The notes below the pieces were generated by a model. It did no database searches. It was not told the DNA's origin and was given only the letters and a program-made list of their open reading frames with translations. A stretch of 64,000 nucleotides of DNA from Peteryoungia desertarenae. GTDB lineage: Bacteria > Pseudomonadota > Alphaproteobacteria > Rhizobiales > Rhizobiaceae. Positions 26,373-34,614 of this stretch are shown piece after piece. Made by a program: the position numbers and the translations under genes. The DNA lies in NCBI RefSeq assembly GCF_005860795.2, contig NZ_CP058350.1, positions 1,394,501 to 1,458,500 on the forward strand. The letters are read 5' to 3'. Position 1 is the stretch's first letter; each line of letters starts with the position of its first letter.

Positions 26373-27062
26373 ATGCACATGACTTTCCCAGAGCCCGCCG
26401 TGATGGCCGAACTGGTTGCCCGGATGCTGTGGGAGATCAAGGCCGTGCATTTCAACGCTTCGGAGCCCTACAAGCTCTCGTCGGGCATGCGGAGCCCCGT
26501 CTATATCGATTGCCGCAAACTTTTGTCCTATCCGCGCGTTCGTTCAACGGTCATGGACTTTGCCGCAGCGACCCTGATGCGCAATGCGGGCTTCGAACAG
26601 TTCGACTGCATCGCCGGCGGCGAGACGGCGGGTATTCCCTTTGCAGCCCTGCTCGCCGATCGCCTCGGCCTGCCGATGATCTATGTCCGCAAGGCGCCGA
26701 AGGGCCATGGGCGAAATGCGCAGATCGAAGGCAACCTGCCGGAGGGTGCACGCGTTCTGGTCATTGAGGACCTGACGACGGCGGGTGGTAGCATGTTCAA
26801 GTTTATCGATGCGGTCAGAGCCGCCGGCGGCATTGTCGACCACGGCATCGCGCTCTTCTTCTACGGCATCTTCCCGGAAGCTCTGCAGCGCTTTGAAGAT
26901 GGCAAGGTGAAGCTGCATTACATCGCTACCTGGCGGAATGTTCTGGCTGTCGCCCGCGATCAGAAGCTCTTCGACGACAAGACGTTGTCCGAGGTCGAAG
27001 CCTTCCTTGATGCACCGCTCGCCTGGTCGGGTAGGAACGGCGGCGTTTCATCACTCGCCTGA
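26373..27062 (+). CDS. pyrE: Orotate phosphoribosyltransferase
   Basis: 229 residues from the ATG at 26373, eight bases after AAGGAG; upstream in-frame codons lack an SD. Joins orotate to PRPP to make OMP, fifth step of pyrimidine synthesis. The PRPP-binding motif is [14 protein letters not shown], the catalytic-loop segment is [16 protein letters not shown], and [17 protein letters not shown] lies at the N-terminus. Cytosolic homodimer. It follows the diguanylate cyclase gene by about 100 bases. Confidence 0.95.
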   Translation: MHMTFPEPAVMAELVARMLWEIKAVHFNASEPYKLSSGMRSPVYIDCRKLLSYPRVRSTVMDFAAATLMRNAGFEQFDCIAGGETAGIPFAALLADRLGLPMIYVRKAPKGHGRNAQIEGNLPEGARVLVIEDLTTAGGSMFKFIDAVRAAGGIVDHGIALFFYGIFPEALQRFEDGKVKLHYIATWRNVLAVARDQKLFDDKTLSEVEAFLDAPLAWSGRNGGVSSLA

Positions 27063-27103
27063 GCCAATGCCCGACACACCCTCTGGCATGTTGGGCAAAC
27101 TTC

Positions 27104-27121
27104 GTTTAAATCGATTGAAAC
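27104..27121. promoter_or_regulatory. Palindromic operator before fructokinase
   Basis: GTTTAAATCGATTGAAAC is an 18-bp palindrome with only one mismatched pair, centred on CG as LacI-type operators are. It lies 19 bases before the fructokinase start. Its 12-base core TTTAAATCGATT recurs exactly at 30548-30559 upstream of pgi. Confidence 0.6.
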
Positions 27122-27140
27122 TGATGTCTGGGAGGTCTCT

Positions 27141-28067
27141 ATGATCCTGTGTTGCGGCGAAGCGCTGATCGACATGTTGCCACGCGAAACCACGCTGGGC
27201 GAGCGCGCCTTTGCGCCCTATGCCGGCGGCGCGATCTTCAACACGGCCATTGCGCTGGGGCGTCTCGGCATCGACACCGGCTTCTTCACCGGCCTTTCAG
27301 ACGACATGCTGGGCGATATCCTGCGCGACACGCTGAAATCTTCGGGCGTCGATTTCAGCTATTGCGCCACGCTCTCGCGCCCCTGCACGATCGCGCTGGT
27401 CAAGCTGACCAACGGCCAGGCATCCTATGCCTTCTACGACGAAAACACGGCAGGCCGGATGATCACCGAAGCCGATCTGCCCAGGCTCGATGACAGCTGC
27501 GAGGCACTGCATTTCGGCGCGATCAGCCTGATCCCGGAACCCTGCGGCTCGACCTACGAGGCGCTGATGACCCGCGAGCACAAGACCCGCGTCATCTCGC
27601 TCGACCCGAACATCCGCCCCGGCTTCATCAAGGACAAGGCGGCCCACCAGGCCCGCATTGCCCGTATGGCCGATATGTCCGACATCCTGAAATTCTCGGA
27701 TGAAGACCTCGACTGGTTCGATCTCCAGGGCAGCCAGGACGAACGCGCCGCCTATTGGCTGACGCGCGGCGCCAAGCTTGTCGTGCTGACCAAGGGCGCG
27801 GAGGGAGCGACCGCCTATACCGCCAATTTCAAGGTCTCGGTGCCCTCGAACAAGGTGGAAGTCGTCGATACCGTCGGCGCTGGAGATACGTTCGACGCCG
27901 GCATCCTGGCATCGCTCAAGCGTCAGGGTCTGCTGACCAAGGAGAAGGTCGCAAAGCTCTCGGAAGAGGCTGTACGCGAGGCGCTGACGGTGGGCGCGAA
28001 GGCTGCGGCCGTGACCGTGTCGCGCGCGGGCGCCAATCCGCCGACGGCTGCTGAGATCGGGTTCTGA
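27141..28067 (+). CDS. frk: Fructokinase (PfkB family)
   Basis: 308 residues. Phosphorylates fructose to fructose-6-phosphate in the cytosol, feeding the glucose-6-phosphate isomerase encoded 0.8 kb away. PfkB signatures: YAGGAIFNTAIALGRLG at the N-terminus and DTVGAGDTFDAGILASL near residue 245 with the catalytic Asp. GGGAGG SD nine bases upstream. Fructose specificity rests on similarity to rhizobial fructokinases and on the pgi context, so a related ketose or adenosine kinase activity is not excluded. A palindromic operator lies in the leader. Confidence 0.88.
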   Translation: MILCCGEALIDMLPRETTLGERAFAPYAGGAIFNTAIALGRLGIDTGFFTGLSDDMLGDILRDTLKSSGVDFSYCATLSRPCTIALVKLTNGQASYAFYDENTAGRMITEADLPRLDDSCEALHFGAISLIPEPCGSTYEALMTREHKTRVISLDPNIRPGFIKDKAAHQARIARMADMSDILKFSDEDLDWFDLQGSQDERAAYWLTRGAKLVVLTKGAEGATAYTANFKVSVPSNKVEVVDTVGAGDTFDAGILASLKRQGLLTKEKVAKLSEEAVREALTVGAKAAAVTVSRAGANPPTAAEIGF

Positions 28068-28121
28068 GCTAGGTAAAAATTGGCTGCGGAGGTCTACCTG
28101 CCTGCCCGCAGCTTCATGTTT

Positions 28122-28535
28122 TCATGCTTGGCCGAAGGGATTGACGATGCGCAGGCGGTCATCGATGACAAGACCGTCTTGCATATCTTCGGACATCAGG
28201 GTGTCGCACCCAGCCATCAATGCTGCTGAAACGATCATTGCGTCGTAGATGGAAAGCCCGTAGCGCTCGGCGATCCGCAATCCAGTTTCGTGTGTCTCCC
28301 AAGTGACCGGCTCTACGGTCAGCAGTGCACGGATCATATCCAGAAACAGATGCGTGTCAGGCCAGGGCATGCGCATCTTGCGGCGTAGCACATTGGCGAT
28401 CTCATTGAGGACCTGAACGCTGATGATGCCGCCTTCAGCAATCACGGCCTCGGCACGATCAGCTCTCTGTGCATCGCCAGAAGCGAGGTTAAGCAGTACG
28501 TTCGTATCGACGAACCTACCGCCCATTCGCCTCAT
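28122..28535 (-). CDS. PIN-domain toxin (VapC type)
   Basis: 137 residues. Predicted Mg-dependent ribonuclease toxin. The PIN acidic residues are visible: FVDTNVLLNLA (first Asp), VLNEIANVLRRK (Glu), SIYDAMIVSAAL (Asp), and a late Asp in MSEDMQDG. The start overlaps the antitoxin gene by 20 bases; an ATG nine bases downstream (28526) is an alternative. The pair sits between the fructokinase and pgi genes, two related metabolic genes, as if inserted. Confidence 0.9.
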   Translation of the reverse strand: MRRMGGRFVDTNVLLNLASGDAQRADRAEAVIAEGGIISVQVLNEIANVLRRKMRMPWPDTHLFLDMIRALLTVEPVTWETHETGLRIAERYGLSIYDAMIVSAALMAGCDTLMSEDMQDGLVIDDRLRIVNPFGQA

Positions 28536-28746
28536 ACCGGTCGAATTTGAAGTCGGGCGGTAACCGTCCCCGGAAGGCTCGAAGGCGCTCTAACAGATCT
28601 TCAGGCGTAGGCTTTCGCGCCACATCAAGTTCGCGCCAGTCTGCGGCGCGAATTTCGATATCATCGCCTTCCTTCAGCTTCAGCGCTTCGACCACGCTGG
28701 CGGGAAGACGCACCGCAAGGCTGTTGCCCCATTTGGCGATCTGCAT
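28516..28746 (-). CDS. AbrB/MazE-fold antitoxin (VapB type)
   Basis: 76 residues from the ATG at 28746, which follows GGGAG by six bases; a TTG two codons upstream was rejected. Swapped-hairpin AbrB DNA-binding fold: MQIAKWGNSLAVRLPASVVEALKLKEGDDIEI. The C-terminal half (LLERLRAFRGRLPPDFKFDRYEAN) would wrap the toxin. It should neutralise the PIN toxin and repress the operon through the inverted repeat at 28760-28785. Confidence 0.9.
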   Translation of the reverse strand: MQIAKWGNSLAVRLPASVVEALKLKEGDDIEIRAADWRELDVARKPTPEDLLERLRAFRGRLPPDFKFDRYEANGR

Positions 28747-28759
28747 GGCCAACTCCCAT

Positions 28760-28785
28760 GATATACTCTGGCCATAATGTATATC
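28760..28785. promoter_or_regulatory. Operator of the toxin-antitoxin operon
   Basis: Inverted repeat GATATAC (28760-28766) and GTATATC (28779-28785), 7-bp perfect arms 12 bases apart, 14-39 bases upstream of the antitoxin start. The placement suits autorepression by the AbrB-fold antitoxin. Confidence 0.7.
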
Positions 28786-28830
28786 AGTGTCGACGCCTCA
28801 TCAAGCGATCTGCCTGCTTGCAGGCTCTCC

Positions 28831-30459
28831 TCACCCCATCTTCCGCTCCGCCAGCGCCGACACCAGCCCCGCCGTCGAGCTGTCATGCCCGGTCGCAGCG
28901 ACCTTGCCCTGCACGACCGGCAAGAGCCCCGTCGCCAGTTCCTTGCCGAGCTCCACGCCCCACTGGTCGAAAGAATTGATGCGAAAGACGACGCCTTCGA
29001 CAAAGACGCGGTGTTCGTAGAGCGCGATCAGGCGCCCAAGTGTATAGGGGGTCAGTTGCTCGTAGACGAAGGTGATCGACGGGCGGTTGCCGGAGAAGAC
29101 GCGGTGCGGGGCGAGGAAATCGGCTTCCTCGTCCGACACGCCCTTGGCGGTCAGCTGGCTCTTGGCCTCAGTCAGCGTGCGGCCCTTCATCAGGGCTTCC
29201 GACTGCGCCAGGCAATTGGCGATCAAGAGCTCATGCTGGTGGCGCAGCTCCGGTTCAAAGCCGTTGGCGGCGATCAGGAACTCGGCAGGGATGACGCTCG
29301 TGCCCTGGTGGATGAGCTGGTAGAAGGCATGCTGGCCATTGGTGCCCGGCTCGCCCCAGACAACGGGGCCGGAGGCGCCCTGAACCGGCTTGCCGTCGAT
29401 CGTGACACTCTTGCCGTTCGATTCCATGTCGAGCTGCTGCAGATAGGCCGGGAAGCGCGCCAGGCGCTGGTCATAGGGCAGGATCGCCCGCGTCGCATAG
29501 TTCAAGACGTTGCGATGATAGACGCCGAGCGCGCCGAGCAGCATCGGCAGGTTCTGCCGGAAGGGCGCGTTGCGGAAATGCTCGTCCATCGCATGGCCGC
29601 CGGCAAGGAAGTCGCCGAAATTGTCAGGCCCGATCGCGATCATCAGCGGCAGGCCGATGGCCGACCAGATGGAATAACGTCCGCCGACCCAGTCCCAGAA
29701 ACCGAAGACGCGGGATTGATCGATGCCGAAGGCCGCGACCTTGTCGAGCGCGGTCGAGACAGCACAGAAATGATGACCGACAGCCGCTTCCCCGAGCGCA
29801 TCGGCGATGAAGGCGCGCGCCGTCTGGGCGTTGGTCATCGTCTCGATGGTGGTGAAGGTTTTCGAGGCGACGATGCAGAGCGTGGTCTCGGCATTCAGCG
29901 TCTTCAGCGTGTCGGCGATATGCGCGCCGTCGATATTGGAGACGAAATGCAGGCGCGGTCCGTCATGGAAGGGCGAGAGCGCCAGCGTCGCCATGACGGG
30001 GCCGAGATCCGAGCCGCCAATGCCGATATTGACGACATCGGTGATGGCCTTGCCGGTCGCACCCTTCATCTCGCCGGACCGGATGCCATCGGCAAACTTG
30101 CCCATGGCCTCGAGAACCGCATTCACGTCAGGCATGACGTCACGGCCCTCCACGATGACCGGGCGGTTGGAGCGGTTGCGCAGCGCGGTATGCAGCACGG
30201 CGCGGCCCTCGGTGAAGTTGATCGGTGCGCCCGAGAACATCAGATCGCGCTTTTCGGCAACGCCTGCCGCCGTCATCAACTGCTCAAGCAGGTCGAGCAC
30301 CTCGTCATTCACGGCGCATTTGGAATAGTCCATCAAGAGGTCGTCCAGCGAGGCAGAAAAGCGCTGGAACCGCCGACCATCAGCGGCAAAGGCCGCCCGC
30401 AGGTCCTCTGCATGGGTTGCGGCGACTGTGCTGGTCAGTTGGTCAAGGATGGCGTGCAT
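28831..30459 (-). CDS. pgi: Glucose-6-phosphate isomerase
   Basis: 542 residues from the ATG at 30459 (GGGGAAA upstream); the open frame extends further but without an SD. Interconverts glucose-6-phosphate and fructose-6-phosphate. Family motifs: [19 protein letters not shown], the second PGI signature around [14 protein letters not shown], and [16 protein letters not shown] with the active-site Gln-His. The opposite strand carries a 591-codon open frame that is only a shadow of this GC-rich gene. Confidence 0.96.
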   Translation of the reverse strand: MHAILDQLTSTVAATHAEDLRAAFAADGRRFQRFSASLDDLLMDYSKCAVNDEVLDLLEQLMTAAGVAEKRDLMFSGAPINFTEGRAVLHTALRNRSNRPVIVEGRDVMPDVNAVLEAMGKFADGIRSGEMKGATGKAITDVVNIGIGGSDLGPVMATLALSPFHDGPRLHFVSNIDGAHIADTLKTLNAETTLCIVASKTFTTIETMTNAQTARAFIADALGEAAVGHHFCAVSTALDKVAAFGIDQSRVFGFWDWVGGRYSIWSAIGLPLMIAIGPDNFGDFLAGGHAMDEHFRNAPFRQNLPMLLGALGVYHRNVLNYATRAILPYDQRLARFPAYLQQLDMESNGKSVTIDGKPVQGASGPVVWGEPGTNGQHAFYQLIHQGTSVIPAEFLIAANGFEPELRHQHELLIANCLAQSEALMKGRTLTEAKSQLTAKGVSDEEADFLAPHRVFSGNRPSITFVYEQLTPYTLGRLIALYEHRVFVEGVVFRINSFDQWGVELGKELATGLLPVVQGKVAATGHDSSTAGLVSALAERKMG

Positions 30460-30547
30460 GGCATTTCCCCGGCTGTACGGCGTTGCGGGGACATTATGCG
30501 GACGAAACGGCAGGATCAAGACTTGGGGGAAGCAAGCCTCCCCCAAA

Positions 30548-30561
30548 TTTAAATCGATTTA
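30548..30561. promoter_or_regulatory. Operator-like palindrome upstream of pgi
   Basis: TTTAAATCGATTTA contains the perfect 10-bp palindrome AAATCGATTT and shares its first 12 bases exactly with the operator before fructokinase. It lies about 90 bases before the pgi start and overlaps the stop codon of the upstream fadD gene. Confidence 0.5.
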
Positions 30562-32265
30562 CTTCTGGTCGCGCAGCTCGCGCCGCAGGATCTTGCCGAC
30601 ATTGGTCTTCGGCAGCTCATCGCGGAATTCTATGTGGCGGGGGCGCTTGTAGTTGGTGAGGTTTGCCGCACAATGGGCCTTTACCTCGTCAGCGGTGAGG
30701 TTCGGGTCCTTGCGCACCACGAACAGCTTGACCGCTTCGCCCGAATGCTCATCCGGAATTCCGACCGCCGCGCTTTCAAGCACGCCAGGATGCATCACGG
30801 CCACTTCCTCGATCTCGTTCGGATAGACATTAAAGCCCGAAACCAGGATCATGTCCTTCTTGCGGTCGACGATCTTGATAAAGCCCTGCGCGTTCATCAC
30901 GCCCATGTCGCCGGACCGGAAGAAGCCATCTTCGCTCATGACCTTGGCCGTTTCCTCGGGACGCTGCCAGTAACCGACCATGACCTGCGGCCCACGGATG
31001 CAGATCTCGCCAACCTCGCCAAGCGCCAGAGTCTTGCCATCCTCGTCGCGGATCTCGATATCGGTCGAGGGGAGGGGAAGCCCGATCATTCCGGAAAATT
31101 CGCGGCTGTCGAGGCGGTTGACGGTGGCAACGGGTGATGTCTCGGACAGGCCATAGCCCTCCGTGACAGGGCAGCCGGTCATCTGAAGCCAGCGCTCTGC
31201 GACCGGACGCTGCACGGCCATGCCGCCACCCAGCACCAGCATCAGCGAGGAAAAGTCGATCTTCGTGAATTCCGGATTGTTCATCATCGCGTTGAAGAGC
31301 GTGTTCAGGCCCGGAAAGACATGCGCCTTATAGGTCTGAAGCTCCTTCAGAAAGGCGGGAATGTCGCGCGGATTGGCAATCAGCAGATTGTGCCCGCCAA
31401 GGGCCACACCCATCAGCGAATTCACCGTGAGTGCAAAGATGTGGTAGAGCGGCAGGGCGCAGACGAAATTGAGCGTGTCGGGTCGGCCCTTCTCGGCAAA
31501 GGCAGCTTCAAGCCAAAGCGCAATCTGTTGCTTGTTGGCCAACAGATTGGCATGGCTGAGCGCCGCACCCTTCGAGACACCCGTTGTGCCGCCGGTATAT
31601 TGCAGGAAGGCGAGGTCACTGCTCTGCACGTCTACCGGCTTCAGGCTGAGTTTTTCCCCTTCCGCCAAAAGAGTCTTGAATGGAACATGACCCGGCAGGC
31701 TCCATGCCGGCACCAGCTTCTTCACCTTGCGGACCACAAGATTGACGATATGGCCCTTGAACCCCAGCATATCGCCCATGGTGCAGACAATGACATGCCT
31801 GACCGGAGTGCGTTCCACCACCTGCTGAACGGTAGAGGCAAAATTCTCCAAAACCACGATCGCCTTGGCACCGGCATCCTTCAACTGGTGTTCCAGTTCA
31901 CGCGGCGTATAAAGCGGGTTGACGTTCACAACTGTCATTCCCGCCCGCAGGATACCGTAAACGGTGACCGGGTTCTGCAGGATATTGGGCGTCATCACCG
32001 CAACGCGGTCGCCCTTTTCGAGGCCCTTGGACTGCAGCCAAGCACCCACTTTGCGTGACTGGGCTTCCAGCTCGCGAAACGTCATGCTGCGGCCCATGCT
32101 GGTAAAGGCGGGGCGATCGGCAAATGTCGCGCAGCTTGCTTCAAAAAGCGCACCAAGCGAAGCATGGGTGTGCGGGGCTATCTCCGCCGGGACCGACGCG
32201 GGATAGGATCTGAGCCAGATCTTCTCTGCAGCGCTGCCGCTCAGTTGGCTCGTGGTTTCCGACAT
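30559..32265 (-). CDS. fadD: Long-chain fatty-acid CoA ligase
   Basis: 568 residues from the ATG at 32265, preceded by GGGAGGAATAC. Activates fatty acids to acyl-CoA via acyl-AMP, at the inner face of the membrane. AMP-binding motifs: YTGGTTGVSKGAALSH (P-loop), YGLSETSPVA, FFRSGDMGVMNAQGFIKIVD and the C-terminal catalytic Lys region KTNVGKILRREL. Length and motif set match FadD. An operator-like palindrome overlaps its promoter and recurs before the flavin oxidoreductase gene at 38 kb, suggesting fatty-acid-linked control. Confidence 0.93.
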   Translation of the reverse strand: MSETTSQLSGSAAEKIWLRSYPASVPAEIAPHTHASLGALFEASCATFADRPAFTSMGRSMTFRELEAQSRKVGAWLQSKGLEKGDRVAVMTPNILQNPVTVYGILRAGMTVVNVNPLYTPRELEHQLKDAGAKAIVVLENFASTVQQVVERTPVRHVIVCTMGDMLGFKGHIVNLVVRKVKKLVPAWSLPGHVPFKTLLAEGEKLSLKPVDVQSSDLAFLQYTGGTTGVSKGAALSHANLLANKQQIALWLEAAFAEKGRPDTLNFVCALPLYHIFALTVNSLMGVALGGHNLLIANPRDIPAFLKELQTYKAHVFPGLNTLFNAMMNNPEFTKIDFSSLMLVLGGGMAVQRPVAERWLQMTGCPVTEGYGLSETSPVATVNRLDSREFSGMIGLPLPSTDIEIRDEDGKTLALGEVGEICIRGPQVMVGYWQRPEETAKVMSEDGFFRSGDMGVMNAQGFIKIVDRKKDMILVSGFNVYPNEIEEVAVMHPGVLESAAVGIPDEHSGEAVKLFVVRKDPNLTADEVKAHCAANLTNYKRPRHIEFRDELPKTNVGKILRRELRDQK

Positions 32266-32383
32266 GTATTCCTCCCGAAATGACGTTGGAGCAGGCCACT
32301 TCGCGTGGCGTGCGACCCTCCTCAAGGTCCCTTGACTCTATGCCTCATGGAATACCATGCAAGCCGCGAGAATTTATATGACC

Positions 32384-32399
32384 TTGACGTAAGCGTCAA
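32384..32399 (-). promoter_or_regulatory. Operator overlapping the fadD promoter
   Basis: Inverted repeat TTGACG-N4-CGTCAA. On the minus strand the first arm doubles as a -35 box, with TATAAA 15 bases (or TAAATT 17 bases) downstream as -10. A regulator bound here would block RNA polymerase. A 16-base motif of the same form, TTGACGYTTRCGTMAA, occurs at 38058-38073. Confidence 0.6.
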
Positions 32400-32489
32400 T
32401 AAAGTGACGACCCGGTTTGCACATTCTCCTTCGGAACCGGAATGCCGCCAGTTTGTTTCTTGAGGGATCAACCCAAGAGGAGGCATCAG

Positions 32490-32882
32490 ATGAATCATTC
32501 CCAGACAAATCCTGCCAACAGCGACCCCTATGTGAAGGATACGCCCAGCCTGATTGCCAGCGATAAGGTGGAGGGGACGGCGGTTTATGGTCTTGATGGT
32601 GACCGGATCGGCTCGATCCAGCGGATCATTCTCGAAAAGCGCGGTGGCCGTGTTGCCTATGCGGTCCTTAGTTTTGGTGGCTTCTGGGGAATCGGCGATG
32701 ATTACTATCCGCTTCCCTGGGAAAAACTCACCTATGACGAAAGCCTGGATGGCTATCGGATCGACCTGACCAAGGAGCAGATCGAGGGTGCCCCGCGCTT
32801 CCGAACGGATGACAACGATTGGTATCGCCACAATGGCCGCTCGGTTTACGACTTTTACGGTGTACCACCCTACTGGATTTGA
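32490..32882 (+). CDS. PRC-barrel domain protein
   Basis: 130 residues from the ATG at 32490, behind AGGAGG; the upstream extension was dropped. One PRC-barrel domain: LIASDKVEGTAVYGLDGDRIGSIQRIIL, then AYAVLSFGGFWGIGDDYYPLPW. PRC barrels occur in photosynthetic reaction-centre H subunits and in RNA-processing proteins, but small free-standing ones like this are common in rhizobia and have no assigned function. Diverges from fadD. Confidence 0.85.
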   Translation: MNHSQTNPANSDPYVKDTPSLIASDKVEGTAVYGLDGDRIGSIQRIILEKRGGRVAYAVLSFGGFWGIGDDYYPLPWEKLTYDESLDGYRIDLTKEQIEGAPRFRTDDNDWYRHNGRSVYDFYGVPPYWI

Positions 32883-33080
32883 TTGGGCTTCGTCCCTAGG
32901 TCCCAGTCGCTTGGTTCCGTCCTTTGGCGGGGCCAAGTCTGTCTGTCAGAAACGATATCTCCGGTCGTTTCCATTCCATTAGCTCATCTGTCATAAATCT
33001 CTGACATTACGAATCCATCGCGAAACGGCGATCCGGCCCTCAGTCCGGGGTGGCGGTCCCGGTCCAATCTGGAGTCTTCT

Positions 33081-34388
33081 ATGCGCATTGCAATCATCGG
33101 TACTGGCTATGTCGGCCTTGTCTCTGGCGTCTGCCTTTCGGATTTCGGCCATCACGTCACCTGTATCGATAAGATCGAAGACAAGATCGCCCGTTTGAAT
33201 CGCGGCGAAGTGCCAATCTATGAACCTGGTCTGGATGTCATGATCGCCCGCAATGTCGCGACCGGGCGTCTCTTCTTTACCACCGATCTTGCCCAGCCTG
33301 TCGCCGAAGCCGATGTGGTGTTTCTTGCGGTCGGCACCCCTTCGCGCAAGAGCGATGGCCATGCCGATCTCACTTATGTTTATTCCGCTGCGCGCGAAAT
33401 TGCCTCTGCCGTGAAAGGCTTCACCGTTCTGGTGACAAAATCGACTGTTCCCGTAGGCACGGGCGACGAACTGGAGCGCATCATTGCCGAAGCCAATCCG
33501 GAGGCGGATGTCGCAGTCGTCTCCAATCCGGAATTCCTGCGCGAAGGCGCGGCGATTGAGGATTTCATGGCCCCCGATCGTGTCGTGGTCGGCATGAATG
33601 ACGATCGCGCCCGCAATGTCATGGCAGAGGTCTATGCGCCTCTCGACGCGCAACGCCATCCCGTCATTTTTACGGCACGTCGCACGGCAGAACTCACCAA
33701 ATATGCTGCCAATGCCTTCCTCGCGCTCAAGCTTGCCTATATTAACGAGATCGCTGACCTCTGCGAGCAGGTCGGCGCCAATGTCCAGGACGTATCTCGC
33801 GGCATGGGGCTGGACACGCGTATCGGTCAAAAATTCCTGAATGCTGGTCCCGGTTATGGCGGCTCCTGCTTCCCCAAGGATACGCTTGCACTGGTCAAGA
33901 CCGCCCAGGACCACAACAGCCCGATCCGCCTGATCGAAACGATTGTGGGCATCAACGAAACCCGCAAGCGCGCCATGGCCCGCAAGGTCGAACGCGCTGT
34001 CGGCGGTGATCTGCGCGGCAAGACGGTGGGCATTCTGGGTCTCACCTTCAAGCCGGACACCGATGATATTCGCGAGTCGCCAGCGCTTTCCATTGTCCAG
34101 GCGCTCCTGGACAAGGGTGCGCATCTGCAGGCCTATGACCCGGAAGGCATGCCAGCAGCACGGCAGATGATGCCGGAGCTGGATTACAAGTCCGGTGTGG
34201 ACGCCGTTGCCGAAGGGGCGGATGCTCTGGTGATCATCACCGAGTGGAAGCAGTTCCACCAGCTGGATCTCGACAAGCTCAAGTCGCGGATGAAGTCCCC
34301 GGTGCTCATCGATCTGAGAAATATCTACAAGGCGGAGGAGGTGCGCGCGAAGGGCTTCGTCTATGAGAGTGTCGGGCGCGCAGGCTGA
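33081..34388 (+). CDS. UDP-glucose 6-dehydrogenase
   Basis: 435 residues. Oxidises UDP-glucose to UDP-glucuronate with two NAD+, a precursor of acidic surface polysaccharides. NAD-binding MRIAIIGTGYVGLVSGVCLS at the N-terminus, the central-domain Lys in ELTKYAANAFLALKLAYINE, the catalytic Cys in GYGGSCFPKDTLAL, and GLTFKPDTDDIRESPA near the C-terminus. Stands alone; an inverted repeat TGTCA-N8-TGACA lies about 75-95 bases upstream. Called rkpK or ugd in rhizobia. Confidence 0.96.
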   Translation: MRIAIIGTGYVGLVSGVCLSDFGHHVTCIDKIEDKIARLNRGEVPIYEPGLDVMIARNVATGRLFFTTDLAQPVAEADVVFLAVGTPSRKSDGHADLTYVYSAAREIASAVKGFTVLVTKSTVPVGTGDELERIIAEANPEADVAVVSNPEFLREGAAIEDFMAPDRVVVGMNDDRARNVMAEVYAPLDAQRHPVIFTARRTAELTKYAANAFLALKLAYINEIADLCEQVGANVQDVSRGMGLDTRIGQKFLNAGPGYGGSCFPKDTLALVKTAQDHNSPIRLIETIVGINETRKRAMARKVERAVGGDLRGKTVGILGLTFKPDTDDIRESPALSIVQALLDKGAHLQAYDPEGMPAARQMMPELDYKSGVDAVAEGADALVIITEWKQFHQLDLDKLKSRMKSPVLIDLRNIYKAEEVRAKGFVYESVGRAG

Positions 34389-34614
34389 TCTGATGCCGTT
34401 TAATGGCCTGCAATTATCGAAGAACGGCAGCGTGATCTCGCTGCAGCCGGTGAGACGTCAATCAGCCGACCCGAGCCCGTACTAGAATTACGGCACTCGC
34501 GCTCGGCGAACGCTCTGCCACAGTGCGAGCCGTTGCGCCAGTGCCTTCCGCTATTCAGCTGACGACACGCCTTTCGCGCTGTGACAGTCGGAAAAATCTG
34601 GAGACCGACCTCGA

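Noticed and set aside
28777..30552. 591-codon open frame on the plus strand opposite pgi
   Set aside because: No SD and no recognisable domain; it is the antisense shadow of a GC-rich gene whose own product is unmistakably glucose-6-phosphate isomerase.
32991..34259. 422-codon minus-strand open frame opposite UDP-glucose dehydrogenase
   Set aside because: Shadow of a conserved enzyme gene; no start signal.
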